Assembly: GCA_002749535.1 (NCBI GenBank)
Contig: MZZL01000393.1
Location: 197,103 to 261,102, forward strand
Length of the DNA stretch: 64,000 nt
From: Apophysomyces variabilis
Lineage: Eukaryota; Mucoromycota; Mucoromycetes; Mucorales; Mucoraceae
Direction: 5' to 3'
Part shown: piece after piece, positions 35,423-45,599 of the stretch
How the letters are laid out: every line of letters begins with the position of its first letter
Numbering within the stretch: the stretch's first letter is position 1
Program-made: the position numbers and the translations under genes
Notes under the pieces: model-generated
The model's input: the letters and a program-made list of their open reading frames with translations, nothing else
Told to the model about the DNA's origin: nothing
Database searches by the model: none

Positions 35423-38400
35423 ATGCTCTTTAGCATGCAGTGCTCTGTCGAAACAGCAGGAAATTTTGTGACCAGCGTAAGGGGACGTTAAACAAAGAAA
35501 AGTCTCTAAAACGACCTTTACACTGCAGCCCCTTGTGGATATCCATTCAAAGTGGTTTCGGGGTGTCCATGTGGGAGGGAAAAAAGCTAAACGGCAAGCT
35601 GTTGAAATAGTCCCTGATCAAAATGCATACTACTTCCCGGATAAAGCACCCAATACTCCAGATAATTTTACTTTTGGATACAAATATTGGCGCAAGAAGG
35701 ATGATGAGCGTGGCTTCGTTCCATATGAAACGCCCTTGTCCGGAACTAAGGAATTTAGGCTTGAAGCCACGGTAACCGCCGAAAAGCTAAATAAGCAGTC
35801 TTCACAGGAGCATTTTGAAGAGATTCATATACCTTGCCGATGCGTCAGTCACAGAGGCCTTTCTCAACGTAAGCTCATAGCTTTTACAGGTCCTACTACC
35901 GCCAGCCTCATTGAGAGCTACGAAGGAGTTCAGCGATGCTGTTTCTTATGCGCTCCAAATGCGCACGGACAATACCAAGTTTGTCGCACTACAGCAAGTG
36001 TTTCAAGAGTTTGGCTACTATTATCCATACTGGATCTTGATAGGTTGGATATATAAAGCTCGCAGATTATGGTCTTTGTAATGTTGACAAACGATATAGG
36101 CGGCAGATTTGTGTATCAGCCTTCGAATGGTTATGCAGCCACAGAATTGCACATAATCAAGAGCACGGTTGAAGGCAAATCGAAATGGATAGCTTTTGGT
36201 ACCTTGGATGTTCATATTTAGAGGAAGTTTCTCACATGCCATGTCTGATATAGGTGGCGATGTAGGTCTTCTCCGCCCAGGGAGTGACATAACAAAGTGG
36301 ATCGAAAGCATACCCAATAGCCCAGACCTTGTTATGCATTTGGACATTAATCCAGTGTATAACCTTCTTAGCGATGAAGTCAGATCGGAGATACTAAGAA
36401 TTTACAGGGAGCAGCACCGCACAAAGTCTTCCCATTTTGAACTAGTCTGCAGAGACTCTATCCCAGGGATAAACGCCGTTATACGTATTCCACAACTATG
36501 CAACAGGGTTGGGACGGTAAAAGGTGTGCACTTCGACGGATCGTTAGCGGAGGAAGAAGCGTTTCAGCTTATCAACGAGACGGATTTCGTTCATGTGCTG
36601 AGAGACGTCTCTATTGATGGGAAACCTTTGATTGAATCTATGGTGCGTCGAACTTCATTCGGTGTCAGCCCCACTTGCCACGCTGCTCTTCATGAAGAAA
36701 TCACAGAACTGTCTGAATATGCAAAAAGCGCGATGTACGCTCACGTAGTACGTAACGGAGGTGACTTACGACCAGCAACAGAAGGGGAAACCTACTTTGT
36801 TATGTATGTTGCGCATAGAGAGGTCGGTATAACTTGATTGTTTAATGCAACTTCCTACAACTAATTGCCATCTACTATTCAGCTAGTGTTTGATCATACT
36901 CATATTATGCCCAACAATAAACTTGAGATGGCTATACGACAAGCCCTGAGTAAAGGCAGCCATAAACAAAAGTATCACGAACTGCAAAAAGTCTTTGGGC
37001 GTTTTGGCTATTTTTATCCATCTATCATACGTCTTGGTATGGTAAATTGGAGTCTTGCATCACGTTAATTATGTATATATAGGGGGCCGAATCATTTATA
37101 AGATCAAGTCGAATGACCCATCTCCGGATTGGATGATAGCTAATGGCGTAGATACTATCGATAGAGCGTTTAAACGAATTACACACGTGGATGACCTGTA
37201 TATTGAGACAATTGGTATGTTTAATATCGGTTTAAGAAACTTTTTTTCATCTGTTGATTTGCGTTTCAGGCGGTAGCACTATGGTTACTGGATGTCAAGA
37301 TTGGATTGATACAATCGGATCAAATCAAGCGCGTATTCAGTTCAGGTCAATGAGCCCCATCTACAACCTTTTAGATGACAGACTGCGGCTGCAGATCATT
37401 AAAATATTTGAGGAACAGAAGGAACTCACAGAATCATTTCCTCAGCTAACCAAAGCAATACATTTCGATGGAACTGAAGCAGAAGAGCAAGCTTATGAGC
37501 TTTCCAAGAGCGATGATATCTCCAAACTAACCATGCTGAAATCATTCACCGGGCAGCCAAACGTGGAACTCGTGAAGCGATCAGCTCCAGAAAATTTTAG
37601 CCTTATCAAATATGCAACACTAGATATTGATAATTACAATGAGCTGCCTGGAAGTCGTGGATTTATATTTGGTGCAGAAGCGGCTTACAGAGAAAGGATA
37701 CGTTCTCATGAAACTGAAAGAAGGAAAAGGGTGCATCCGTATACTGCTGCGTACTTTGCATGCAAAGAGGTATGGGACTTTGTAGCACACAATGAACATC
37801 TTATCCTTACATGCTCCCTTAGGTATATTTGCACGACGGACACGTGAAGGCCACGAATCACTTTAAGGAAAAAGTAAATCAAGCACTGAAAGCAGGAAAA
37901 GACAGCAACGATAGATATTTGGCACTACAAGACGTTTTTCAGCGGTTTGGGTACTTTTATCCTACCGTTATACGATTTGGTAAACTGTGCACCTTATAAA
38001 CCTTGTTTTCCAGTTATCCTAAAATAGGATTCCTTAGGGGGCAGAATAACATTCCCCTTAAGCCCGACTAGCGACGAAACACAAGCTTTGGTAGGACAAT
38101 CGCGTAATGAAATCTGCGAGGAACTAATCGATACTGACTATAATCGAAAGTATATGGATTTCAACGAACCGCAGGCAGAAAATAAATCTGAAGACAAGAT
38201 TATTGCAAGCGTACACACGTTAACCGCTAGCAAAAGAGAAATCTCCAGACAAATTTCAGCAATAGAAGTTCAAAGATCTATTCAAAACAGTCTTTGTTGG
38301 GCTGCAACAGGTATGGCCACTCCTCAAATAAGTATACGTTTGATAAAAAGAAATTATAATTATCCAGGTGGTGCCTCACATCTGCTTCTCTGGCATAGCG

Positions 38401-40617
38401 TGCACGATTGGATGAAAAGTCTCAAAGGAAATCAAGCTGTAATCCAGTTTAAAGGTCTAAGACCGCTTTACGAACTGCTAGACAAAGATATCAGGTCCGA
38501 AGTACAACAAATCTATGAAAACATTATATTGCAAGACCAGTACATCTGCTACAACTACGTGCTACACATAGAAAAGTGGTCTTCTGATATCAACGAAGGG
38601 AATATTGAGGAAGTTAGCGCACATGTAGGCATACAAGCTACGATCTTTTAGATTTCATACCTTTACGTAGACAGAACCGTTGTTCGATCGAATACTTGGG
38701 CAACGCTTTCCTGATAGTTATGCTGCAATCGAATTTATCAGCAGAAACTGTTTTCAGTTTGGGTTTTCGGTTAAACAGGCAGAAATTACAAACGGGGTAA
38801 GTTTGGACTTATGACAATTATGGATCGGTTTAACAGTAATAAGATTATATGCATTTACTGTTCTCACAAAACATGCCGTTGGTGCGTAATGCTTTATGAG
38901 ATCAGTGAATCACAATGGGAGTTCGAGAGACTTATGGATCCGGATGAATCCAAGCATAATCATGCTCTAGGACCATCGAAGACTACAACTAGTCTGCGCA
39001 CACATGTGAGACCAGTAATAGGTAAATCAGCAGTGCCAATATACAGACTTAGCCCTCTTTAGATAGGTCCGAATTTTGTATTATGCTTGCCTCAAATGAT
39101 GCTACGTTCCAGGTGGGAGATCCATATGCCCGTTATGTGAAGTACGGCGATACAGTACAAATATTGCTATGTGATTATAAGGGAAACGGAAAACTTGTCA
39201 AACGCTACATAGGTTCAAGCGATCTAATTCTTCCAGATGGCATGGCCATAGATTATGTACATGATGAGGACATCATACGAAAGGACCTCGAAGCTAGCAA
39301 TAGATGCTTACAATGGTTTGTCTGCTAAACTTAATATCGGCTCATGGTTAAATATCGCGCAGGAAAATCGTACCCTGGACAGATCACGAGCTCGGGAAGA
39401 ATTGCGACGCAGACGACTCCTACGATGCTAGAAAAGCTGGCTGTGTATCTTTGGGCTCTTCCTCGTCAGGCCAAACCAGGCCTAGGCGTGAAGCAACCGC
39501 ACAAGCCGCGAGGACAGATGATGTCAGTTATGTCCGGAATGGCGACATTATCGCCTTCGAGAGTCAGCAGACATGTAATGGTGCAAAAATTTATTGGACA
39601 CCTACTTTATGTTTTGAGCAGCATTGGGATACCGACATGCTTATAAAGCATAATGGAAAGCTTGTCCGCGCAGAAAGTGGCTGGCTAGTACAACCGCTCA
39701 ACGAATACGAAGCATACGAACAGCTGCAAACGCTGCAGACAACAGAGGGAAAAGACGCGGAAGGATTATCAAGCTTTTTACGCGAGAATGCTCGCGGATA
39801 TGAATGTTACGAAGCAGACTTCTTGATGGGTCACTCATATCTATATGGTTTGCGGGGCCTGAATCTCGATCTGTCGAAAGCGTTGAAGCACTTAACGATA
39901 GCAGCAGAAAACGGTAACGGGAAAGCCAAGTATGAGCTAGGAAAAATCGCATGGAAGGCAGGAAAAAACACCGAAGCAATACACCATTTCAACAAAGCTG
40001 GTTGTTTTCCTGTGATTGGAGCATTCAGAGAGCTAGGTGACATTTACTACACTGGCTTTTCATCAACCACACCGGAGGCATGTGTAATCCCAAAGGATCT
40101 TAAGAAGGCGTTCATGTACTACGTAACTGGTGGTATACTTGGTGATTGGAAGGCTGCCTTGACAGCTGCTAGGTTTCTGGAGAAAGGATACCATGACGAG
40201 TTCGGCATTGATATGGAAGCGGCCATAAAATGGTACGAATTCGTCGCCAACAAAGGACACAGCCCGATTGGAAGTTTGGAGGCTGGCAGGCTGAAACATT
40301 TTATTGCCAATACACTAGAGGATCCAACAGAAGCAGATGATCTTCGCGAAGAAGCCTATAAGCTATTCCAAGCAGCTGCAGCATCTGAGCCACAAGCAAG
40401 GTTTATGATAGCTATCTATCATCTGAAAGCATTGGGCCATCAACCGTATGATCCGTCCCTGGCAATCCAGATATTGCTTGGCCTAGTTGAGTCTGGGTAC
40501 GATACTGTGTTTTACGCCCTTGCACAGTGTTATCAACGCGGTGTTGGTGTAGAAGCCGACCATGCCAAAGCAAAAATGTACCAGGAGCTTGCCGATAAAC
40601 ATAAAGTAAACAAGTAA
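35423..40617 (+). CDS. Large protein with three tandem MACPF-like modules, FAR1-like zinc finger and Sel1 repeats
   Basis: Many exons, read as one plus-strand gene. Proposed exon 1 (35423-35476, MLFSMQCSVETAGNFVTS) joins in phase to exon 2 at 35529 (PLVDIHSKWFRGVHVGGKKA). Three repeated modules follow. Each has a helical block (LQQVFQEFGYYYPYWILIGG; LQKVFGRFGYFYPSIIRLGG; LQDVFQRFGYFYPTVIRFGG) and then a 'GG...W(I/M).S' block with P-(V/I/L)-Y-x-LL and R-x-x-I/V (36250, 37270, 38370). HFDGxxAEExA motifs recur at about 36530 and 37450. This pattern resembles the MACPF-like proteins expanded in Mucoromycota. From 38671 to 38985 lies a FAR1-like segment (FPDSYAAIEFISRNCFQFGF, C-x2-C, HNHALGP). Two beta-rich stretches (GDPYARYVKYGDTVQI; DVSYVRNGDIIAF) follow. 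The last exon (about 39400-40617) ends in Sel1/TPR-like repeats (ALKHLTIAAENGNGKAKYEL; AIKWYEFVANKGHSP; YALAQCYQRGVGVEADHAKA). No signal peptide was seen. Pore formation is not shown; splitting into two genes near 38650-39450 remains possible. Confidence 0.65.
38671..38985 (+). other. FAR1-like (MULE-type) zinc-finger segment inside the large gene
   Basis: Joining 38671-38802 to an exon beginning at about 38845 (acceptor ...TAATAAG) gives FDRILGQRFPDSYAAIEF, ISRNCFQFGFSVKQAEITNG, IICIYCSHKTCRWC, SQWEFERL and KHNHALGP. The order 'F.S...A..FI......GF.V ... C..C ... W ... HNH' is that of the FAR1/WRKY-GCM1-type DNA-binding domain found at the front of MULE transposases. Both flanking junctions keep frame with the surrounding gene. 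Confidence 0.5.
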
Positions 40618-41217
40618 AACACAATTGTTTGGGAATAAACGAGCGGTTACCCGTACAAAAGTTTTGGTGACCGTATAGCATCTCCATGACTGTTCGAGAT
40701 CGACGTGATGACAATAATTATTGGCTAAAGAGATATTTAGGCAGAGCGTGCACTCTTTCCCGAAAATAATGTCACATCTCATTAATTATGAAGTAGATGC
40801 GTTGATGTGAAGCATCTGGCTGGAAAAACAGCAAAACGAGTTTCTTTTATACAAAAAATTGCTCGAAAATTTCTATTTCGTGTTTCTATTGAATGTAGTT
40901 ACTTGCGTCAAGCGTCTGGGCATAAATGATTTCCTCGAAAAACCGAAAGCATTGCTGATAACCCGATGTTGTTAAACATTCAAATTCCGGTATTCCCTCA
41001 TCATTATCCAATCTGGCTCCAACAACAGTCCGTTTATTGCAGGCATAAGGCAAGTGTCCAATATGTGACGCTTCTCCAAAAGTGATACATATCCTTCTTT
41101 TTTGACCTGTGCCAGTTTTATTCGCATCAAAATTTTGTAGTTCAATACAGTCACAAAACCATAACTAACTAACTTTTTTTTCATTTTCTTTATGATTGGG
41201 TGCCCCCGTCGGCGACA
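40618..41217. other. Spacer between the Sel1 gene and U2 snRNA
   Basis: 3' flanks of the two converging units. Short minus-strand frames at 40412-40782 overlap the end of the Sel1 gene and are taken as shadows. Confidence 0.5.
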
Positions 41218-41396
41218 CAACGCGGTAAGTGTAAGGCGAAGGCCACCGGTGATCACGTTGGATGGCAAGCCAGAGCCACCGCGATCAGGCGTAAAAAATT
41301 AGATTAACAACGAGCTGAACTATGTTCAGCATTATAGTTGTTAAACTATAAAGAACAGATACTACACTTGATCTTAGCCAAAAGGCCTGAGAGGAT
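41218..41396 (-). ncRNA. U2: U2 spliceosomal small nuclear RNA
   Basis: On the minus strand from 41396 the sequence begins ATCCTCTCAGGCCTTTTGGC and continues TAAGATCAAGTGTAGTATCT then GTTCTT, the near-invariant 5' third of U2. It includes the branch-point pairing element GTAGTA (41360-41365). A stem IIa follows (TATAGTT ... AACTATA). The Sm-binding site ATTTTTTA lies at about 41292-41300. Stem III pairs GGTGGC with GCCATC (41260-41280), and a terminal stem pairs AACG...ACCGG with CCGGT-like and CGTT ends near 41219-41259. The length of about 180 nt matches typical U2. The 3' end is approximate. It base-pairs with intron branch points in the spliceosome, fitting the intron-rich genes around it. 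Confidence 0.95.
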
Positions 41397-41424
41397 AAAG
41401 TTCATCGAGTTCCCAAGTTTGCCT

Positions 41425-41435
41425 CCTTTTTATAG
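41425..41435 (-). promoter_or_regulatory. TATA box of the U2 snRNA gene
   Basis: The minus strand reads CTATAAAAAGG starting about 39 bases upstream of the U2 5' end (41396), so the TATA core sits near -30 to -38. That is the spacing expected for a directly TATA-driven RNA polymerase II start. No separate proximal element was identified. Confidence 0.6.
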
Positions 41436-42137
41436 TTTTTTTGGAGTAGTCACATTTGAAGGGCCGCAACAAGTCCTTGATTTTTTCATTTGTTGGATTT
41501 TTCCTTCGGCTAAACTTGAATGGCGTTTAGTGCTTACAGTTTGCCGCGGCAGGAAAAAGCTTGGACTGCTTTATTGCAGCCCGCGCCTGTTTTGCTCAGC
41601 TACCTGTGTGGATAAGCGGACAATTTCAGTTGCTTTCATAATCCCCACGAAAAACTAGTTCTACATACGTACTTTCCTGCTAGAAATTAGCTTTTATGAA
41701 TTGGGATCTTTCAATCGCTTTTAGTTAGACATATTGATTCTTTATCAAATTGTTTTTTGGATTTTTGACTTGTTTCCTTTCTGGTTACGTAACACTGTTG
41801 ATAAAAAGTTCTATGGGAAACATTTGCTGCGGCTGTGATAGACTCATCCAGTCGCACTAGATATTTGAAACTTAAACTACAAACGACTTTTGTGAATGGT
41901 CTTCATGGAAATAGCAGCACTATCCTCTCACTGTTCAGCAATAGATTAGAACAGCCGTTTGCTATAGTGGGTCTAACGGATGTTTCTTAGTTCTGATAGA
42001 GCGACGCCTTTACAGATTCATGTTTCACACGCGCGTCATTTTTTTTCATCTCCAAATGGAGGATATAGGATGATGCATAAGCCTTGCGATTTGCTGTTAT
42101 AGTTGACAGAGTGCTGTTGCTTTCTTTCTGAAGCTTC
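41436..42137. other. Spacer between U2 gene and epoxide hydrolase
   Basis: Holds the upstream region of U2 (minus) and the promoter of the hydrolase (plus). No other feature recognised; the plus-strand frame 41338-41658 overlaps U2 and is not coding. Confidence 0.5.
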
Positions 42138-43656
42138 ATGACTGATATCGAATCATTTGTTGTCCCCAGCTTTACTTCTGACCAAGTGAGGTTGTTACGG
42201 GAAAAGTTAGAAAGAACCGTTTACCCGAATGAGCTTGAAGAAGATGTAGGGTGGTCTTGTGGTGCACCAGGTTGGGCTGTCCGTCCACTGGTGCAGGAAT
42301 GGCTAGATTACGATTGGGAGATTGCTAGGGAGGAAATGAACCGGTGGCATCACTATCATACCACGATTGACGGTCTAAAAATTCACTTTGTCCATGAGCC
42401 TTCCCGTGCAAAGGACGCCATCCCAATTGTGTTAATGCATGGTTGGCCATCGTCTTTCTATGAGTTCCATAAGTTGATTGAACCTTTGAGAGATGGACTG
42501 CACGGAAATCAGGTAGGCAGCAGGTCCACCGTGTCAAGCTTATACACCAAAAAATACAGGCATTTCATGTAGTGGTCCCAAGCCTACCAGGCTTCGGTTT
42601 CTCGGAGCCTCCAAAGGCAAAAGGATTTGGAGTAGCTAAAATGGGTTCCATTATCAATTCTCTTATGGTCAAGCTGGGCTATAGCAAATATGGTAAGATA
42701 AGCTTGCTTTCCCCTTATTATTTTAACGGCAATGCAAGTCTGGCACGGCGGCGATTGGGGAGCAATCATTGGCAAATTCGTTGCTTCGAAATATACGGAT
42801 AACTGCCGGGCGTTCCACACTAATCTTCCTCTTGTTGTACCACCCTTGCCAACACCGCGCAATGTCTTGTTGCATCCATTCAAATTGGTTAAATTTTTTG
42901 GAAGTCTATTAATTGGGTTCGATCGTGTCTATGGAAACACAAATCTTGGCGCTGCTACCTTTGCGAATGCAGACCTAAACAGAGATTGTGGATACAGAGC
43001 TATACAAGGAACCAGGCCATATACACTTTCGTATGGCCTTACCGACAGCCCTCTTGCATTGCTTGGTAAATGTCAAGTCTATATTATTAAATGGACCTTG
43101 CAAATAATGCTTCCTCTTTCCAATTTGCTTTAGCGTGGATGCTAGAAAAATACCATGATTGGACTTATCACGCGCCTGATCAGGACAGCGCCAAGCAAGC
43201 ACTTCCGCCGACTATCACATCGCATGAATTTCTGACTCAGGTGTCCCTATATTATTTGACCAACACCATGTCTTCATCTATCCGGATATATTATGAATGT
43301 CTTCAACAGGGTGAAATCTACAAGGTGGTCTTTCCAAGAGTTGACGTGCCAGTTGCTGTTTGCTCTTTCCCAAGCGAAATCTCTAAGGTACGTGCATAGA
43401 TCATTCTTGTACCTAACAGTAACATTAAACGACCATGTGCATATCAGCTGCCACGGGATTGGTTAGAAACAGCGATGAATTTGCATCAGTATAACGAATA
43501 CCCTAAGGTAACCTACTAGCATGCGTGCAAATAGAAAACATCATCTGACAGCTGGCATTCTAGGGTGGGCATTTTCCAGGTCTTGAAGAGCATGAAGTAC
43601 TGCTACGAGACATACAGTCTTTTGGAAAAAAATTACGGTTCAAATCTTTGCTATGA
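42138..43656 (+). CDS. Epoxide hydrolase (alpha/beta hydrolase with EH N-terminal domain)
   Basis: Start at 42138 (MTDIESFVVPSFTSDQVRLL). The N-terminal EH domain has DYDWEIAREEMNRWHHYHT and IDGLKIHFVHEPS. The oxyanion motif is VLMHGWPSSFYEFHKLI. After introns come VPSLPGFGFSEPPKAKGF and the nucleophile motif HGGDWGAIIGK, with Asp as nucleophile. Cap-domain helices follow (PDQDSAKQALPPT). YYLTNTMSSSIRIYYE carries a ring-opening Tyr candidate, and the last exon contains GGHFPGLEEHE with the catalytic His. The protein ends KKLRFKSLL at 43656. The family hydrolyses epoxides to diols. The set of catalytic elements (HGWP, GGDWG, Tyr, GGHF) appears complete, so it should be active. There is no signal peptide, so it is likely cytosolic. 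Confidence 0.9.
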
Positions 43657-43829
43657 AGATCTGTGTATCACGCAACAGTCGTACGGAATGAATAAAAATC
43701 TTTCTTCCTTCACAGTGTTGATATGTCCCTAACCTGATGTAACGTTTCACAAATGAGATCCGTCAAATTTATAAACTTGATCTATGTTTATAATTGAATA
43801 ATAGACCTATCTGGCTGTTCCTTTGCTCC

Positions 43830-45134
43830 ATGCGTTTTTCTATTTTACTTTCTGTGGCTGCAGTCTTTTCTAAGACTTCTTTAGCGCAGTATACCCACAA
43901 TTTAGACTGGATTTCTCGTCATCTGGCTACTCACTCTCCCTACCCTATCCCTTCGCAACCAGATAACATCACTTCAGACTATACTGTGAATCTGGTCCAG
44001 ATTGTCGCGCGCCATGGGACACGGTATCCGACAGCAAAGGATATGCAGAATGTCAATGATGTCTTGGAGCTTCTGAAGACAAGCAGCAACTCTAGTGCGC
44101 TGGCATGGATGGATGGTTATACTGCTATGAACCTGCAATTCCAAAGCATGCTTGATCGTACCGGTCAGCTGGATGAATACCTGCATGGTCAGCGTGTAGC
44201 TGCTGCTCAATCAACGCTTCTCGCCAGCATGATCCAGAATGATGTGATATTTGGCTTTTCAAGCTATTCCGATTGGTGTTCTCGTACTTCGGAATCTGGT
44301 TTAGCCTTCCATCAAGGCCTTCTACAAGGACTTGGACCATTGGGTTCGTCCAAGCAACTTTCGGTGCCATTCTACACGCTTAATCCTGAAACCGATGATA
44401 TCATTGCCATAGCAAATAACTGTCCTCGCTGGGAGAATGAAGTGGGCAACAACCCGGATACGAAGGATCAAGCAAAGCTTTATGAAGATGCAGCGGTGAA
44501 ACCGATTGCCAAGCGATTGAGTGATGATCTTGGGATTAAGATTAAAAAGAAAGACGTGGAGTCCATTTACACCGGATGCAGTTTTGACGTTGCTCAACAT
44601 CGCAAGACGAACGCTTTCTGCTCACTGCTCAGTCGTGATGACATTTTGCAATTGGAGTATTACAAAGACCTTGAGCATTACTACAAGTATTCATATGGCT
44701 ACACACAACTTAACACCAAGGTCGCTTGCCAGTTAGGCCAGGTTCTTTATCAGGAGCTCCGAAATGCATCCAGTCAAGCGGATGGTTATTACAAGGTATC
44801 GCTAAAGTTCGGTCATACGCAAACTATTCTGTTCCTACAATCTTTCCTCGGTCTCTTCAAGGATCCCTTTACCCTAACTGCCAGTACATCTCAGAGCGAT
44901 ATTGATCGTCGTCTTTTCCGAACGTCCAATATTGCTTCATTTGCAAGCAACGTAGGGTTTCAGTTGCTGACAAAGAAGGGAACGTCTGATAACTACGTCC
45001 GGCTCCTTGTGGCAGAGCAACCCATCGTCATGCCAGGTTGCGAAAGTGAGATATGCCCTTACTCACAATTTGAATCCATAATGGAACCTTTGCTTCAATG
45101 TAACTTTGCTGATGTATGTGGTACATCCACATAG
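43830..45134 (+). CDS. Secreted histidine acid phosphatase, multiple inositol polyphosphate phosphatase (MINPP)-like
   Basis: Single exon, 434 residues. Start at 43830 gives a signal peptide (MRFSILLSVAAVFSKTSLAQ); in-frame codons upstream lack a plausible leader. The catalytic motif is VARHGTRYPT (R-H-G-x-R). Then follow FGFSSYSDWCSRTSESGLAF, the paired Cys blocks (NCPRWE; GCSFDVAQHR; FCSLL; CQLGQ) and FGHTQTILFLQSFLGLFKDP in the place of the usual HAET/HAE proton-donor block. It ends CPYSQFESIMEPLLQCNFAD and VCGTST. Family members remove phosphates from inositol polyphosphates such as phytate. Secretion fits phosphate scavenging from soil or plant matter. No ER-retention or GPI signal was seen. 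Phytase activity is inference. Confidence 0.88.
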   Translation: MRFSILLSVAAVFSKTSLAQYTHNLDWISRHLATHSPYPIPSQPDNITSDYTVNLVQIVARHGTRYPTAKDMQNVNDVLELLKTSSNSSALAWMDGYTAMNLQFQSMLDRTGQLDEYLHGQRVAAAQSTLLASMIQNDVIFGFSSYSDWCSRTSESGLAFHQGLLQGLGPLGSSKQLSVPFYTLNPETDDIIAIANNCPRWENEVGNNPDTKDQAKLYEDAAVKPIAKRLSDDLGIKIKKKDVESIYTGCSFDVAQHRKTNAFCSLLSRDDILQLEYYKDLEHYYKYSYGYTQLNTKVACQLGQVLYQELRNASSQADGYYKVSLKFGHTQTILFLQSFLGLFKDPFTLTASTSQSDIDRRLFRTSNIASFASNVGFQLLTKKGTSDNYVRLLVAEQPIVMPGCESEICPYSQFESIMEPLLQCNFADVCGTST

Positions 45135-45599
45135 GTACCGGAAAAATGAGCACCTTCAGATGTAAATCAATCCATGAAACTTTATCATCTACAGAGGACC
45201 AAAATGGAGTCTTTTTCCCTTTTTATTCGTGCAAAACTTCCCTTATCAATTAAGTATAATAATAAAAATGTGTATTGCAGTGTTGTAAAACATAGAACAC
45301 AAGCGTATTCATTTTGTGGCCGAAAGAATCAGCAGGCGATTGGTTAGTATCATGGTTAACGTACACCCATAAGCAAACTGGCACTTTAATAAGTTGATTT
45401 CAGCTATAGATAAGCCAATGCAACACCTTAACAATATGGACATTGAAAGAGGTGATGTGATACAAACCTTTGAAATTAGGTAAGTTTGGCGGGGATTTAA
45501 TTAACTGGAAGACGCAATAATGACCAATTAAAGTCTGCTGTTCGGTGACACTCTTTTCCCCCCTTCGTCCTTTCCCATACCAGATCCTCTAGGACGACC
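45135..45599. other. Spacer
   Basis: 3' UTR of the phosphatase (run of AATAATAAAAATG near 45260) and promoter of the next plus-strand gene. Nothing else recognised. Confidence 0.5.

Noticed and set aside
41338..41658. 106-codon plus-strand frame covering the U2 region
   Set aside because: It runs antisense through the conserved snRNA and has no family signature.
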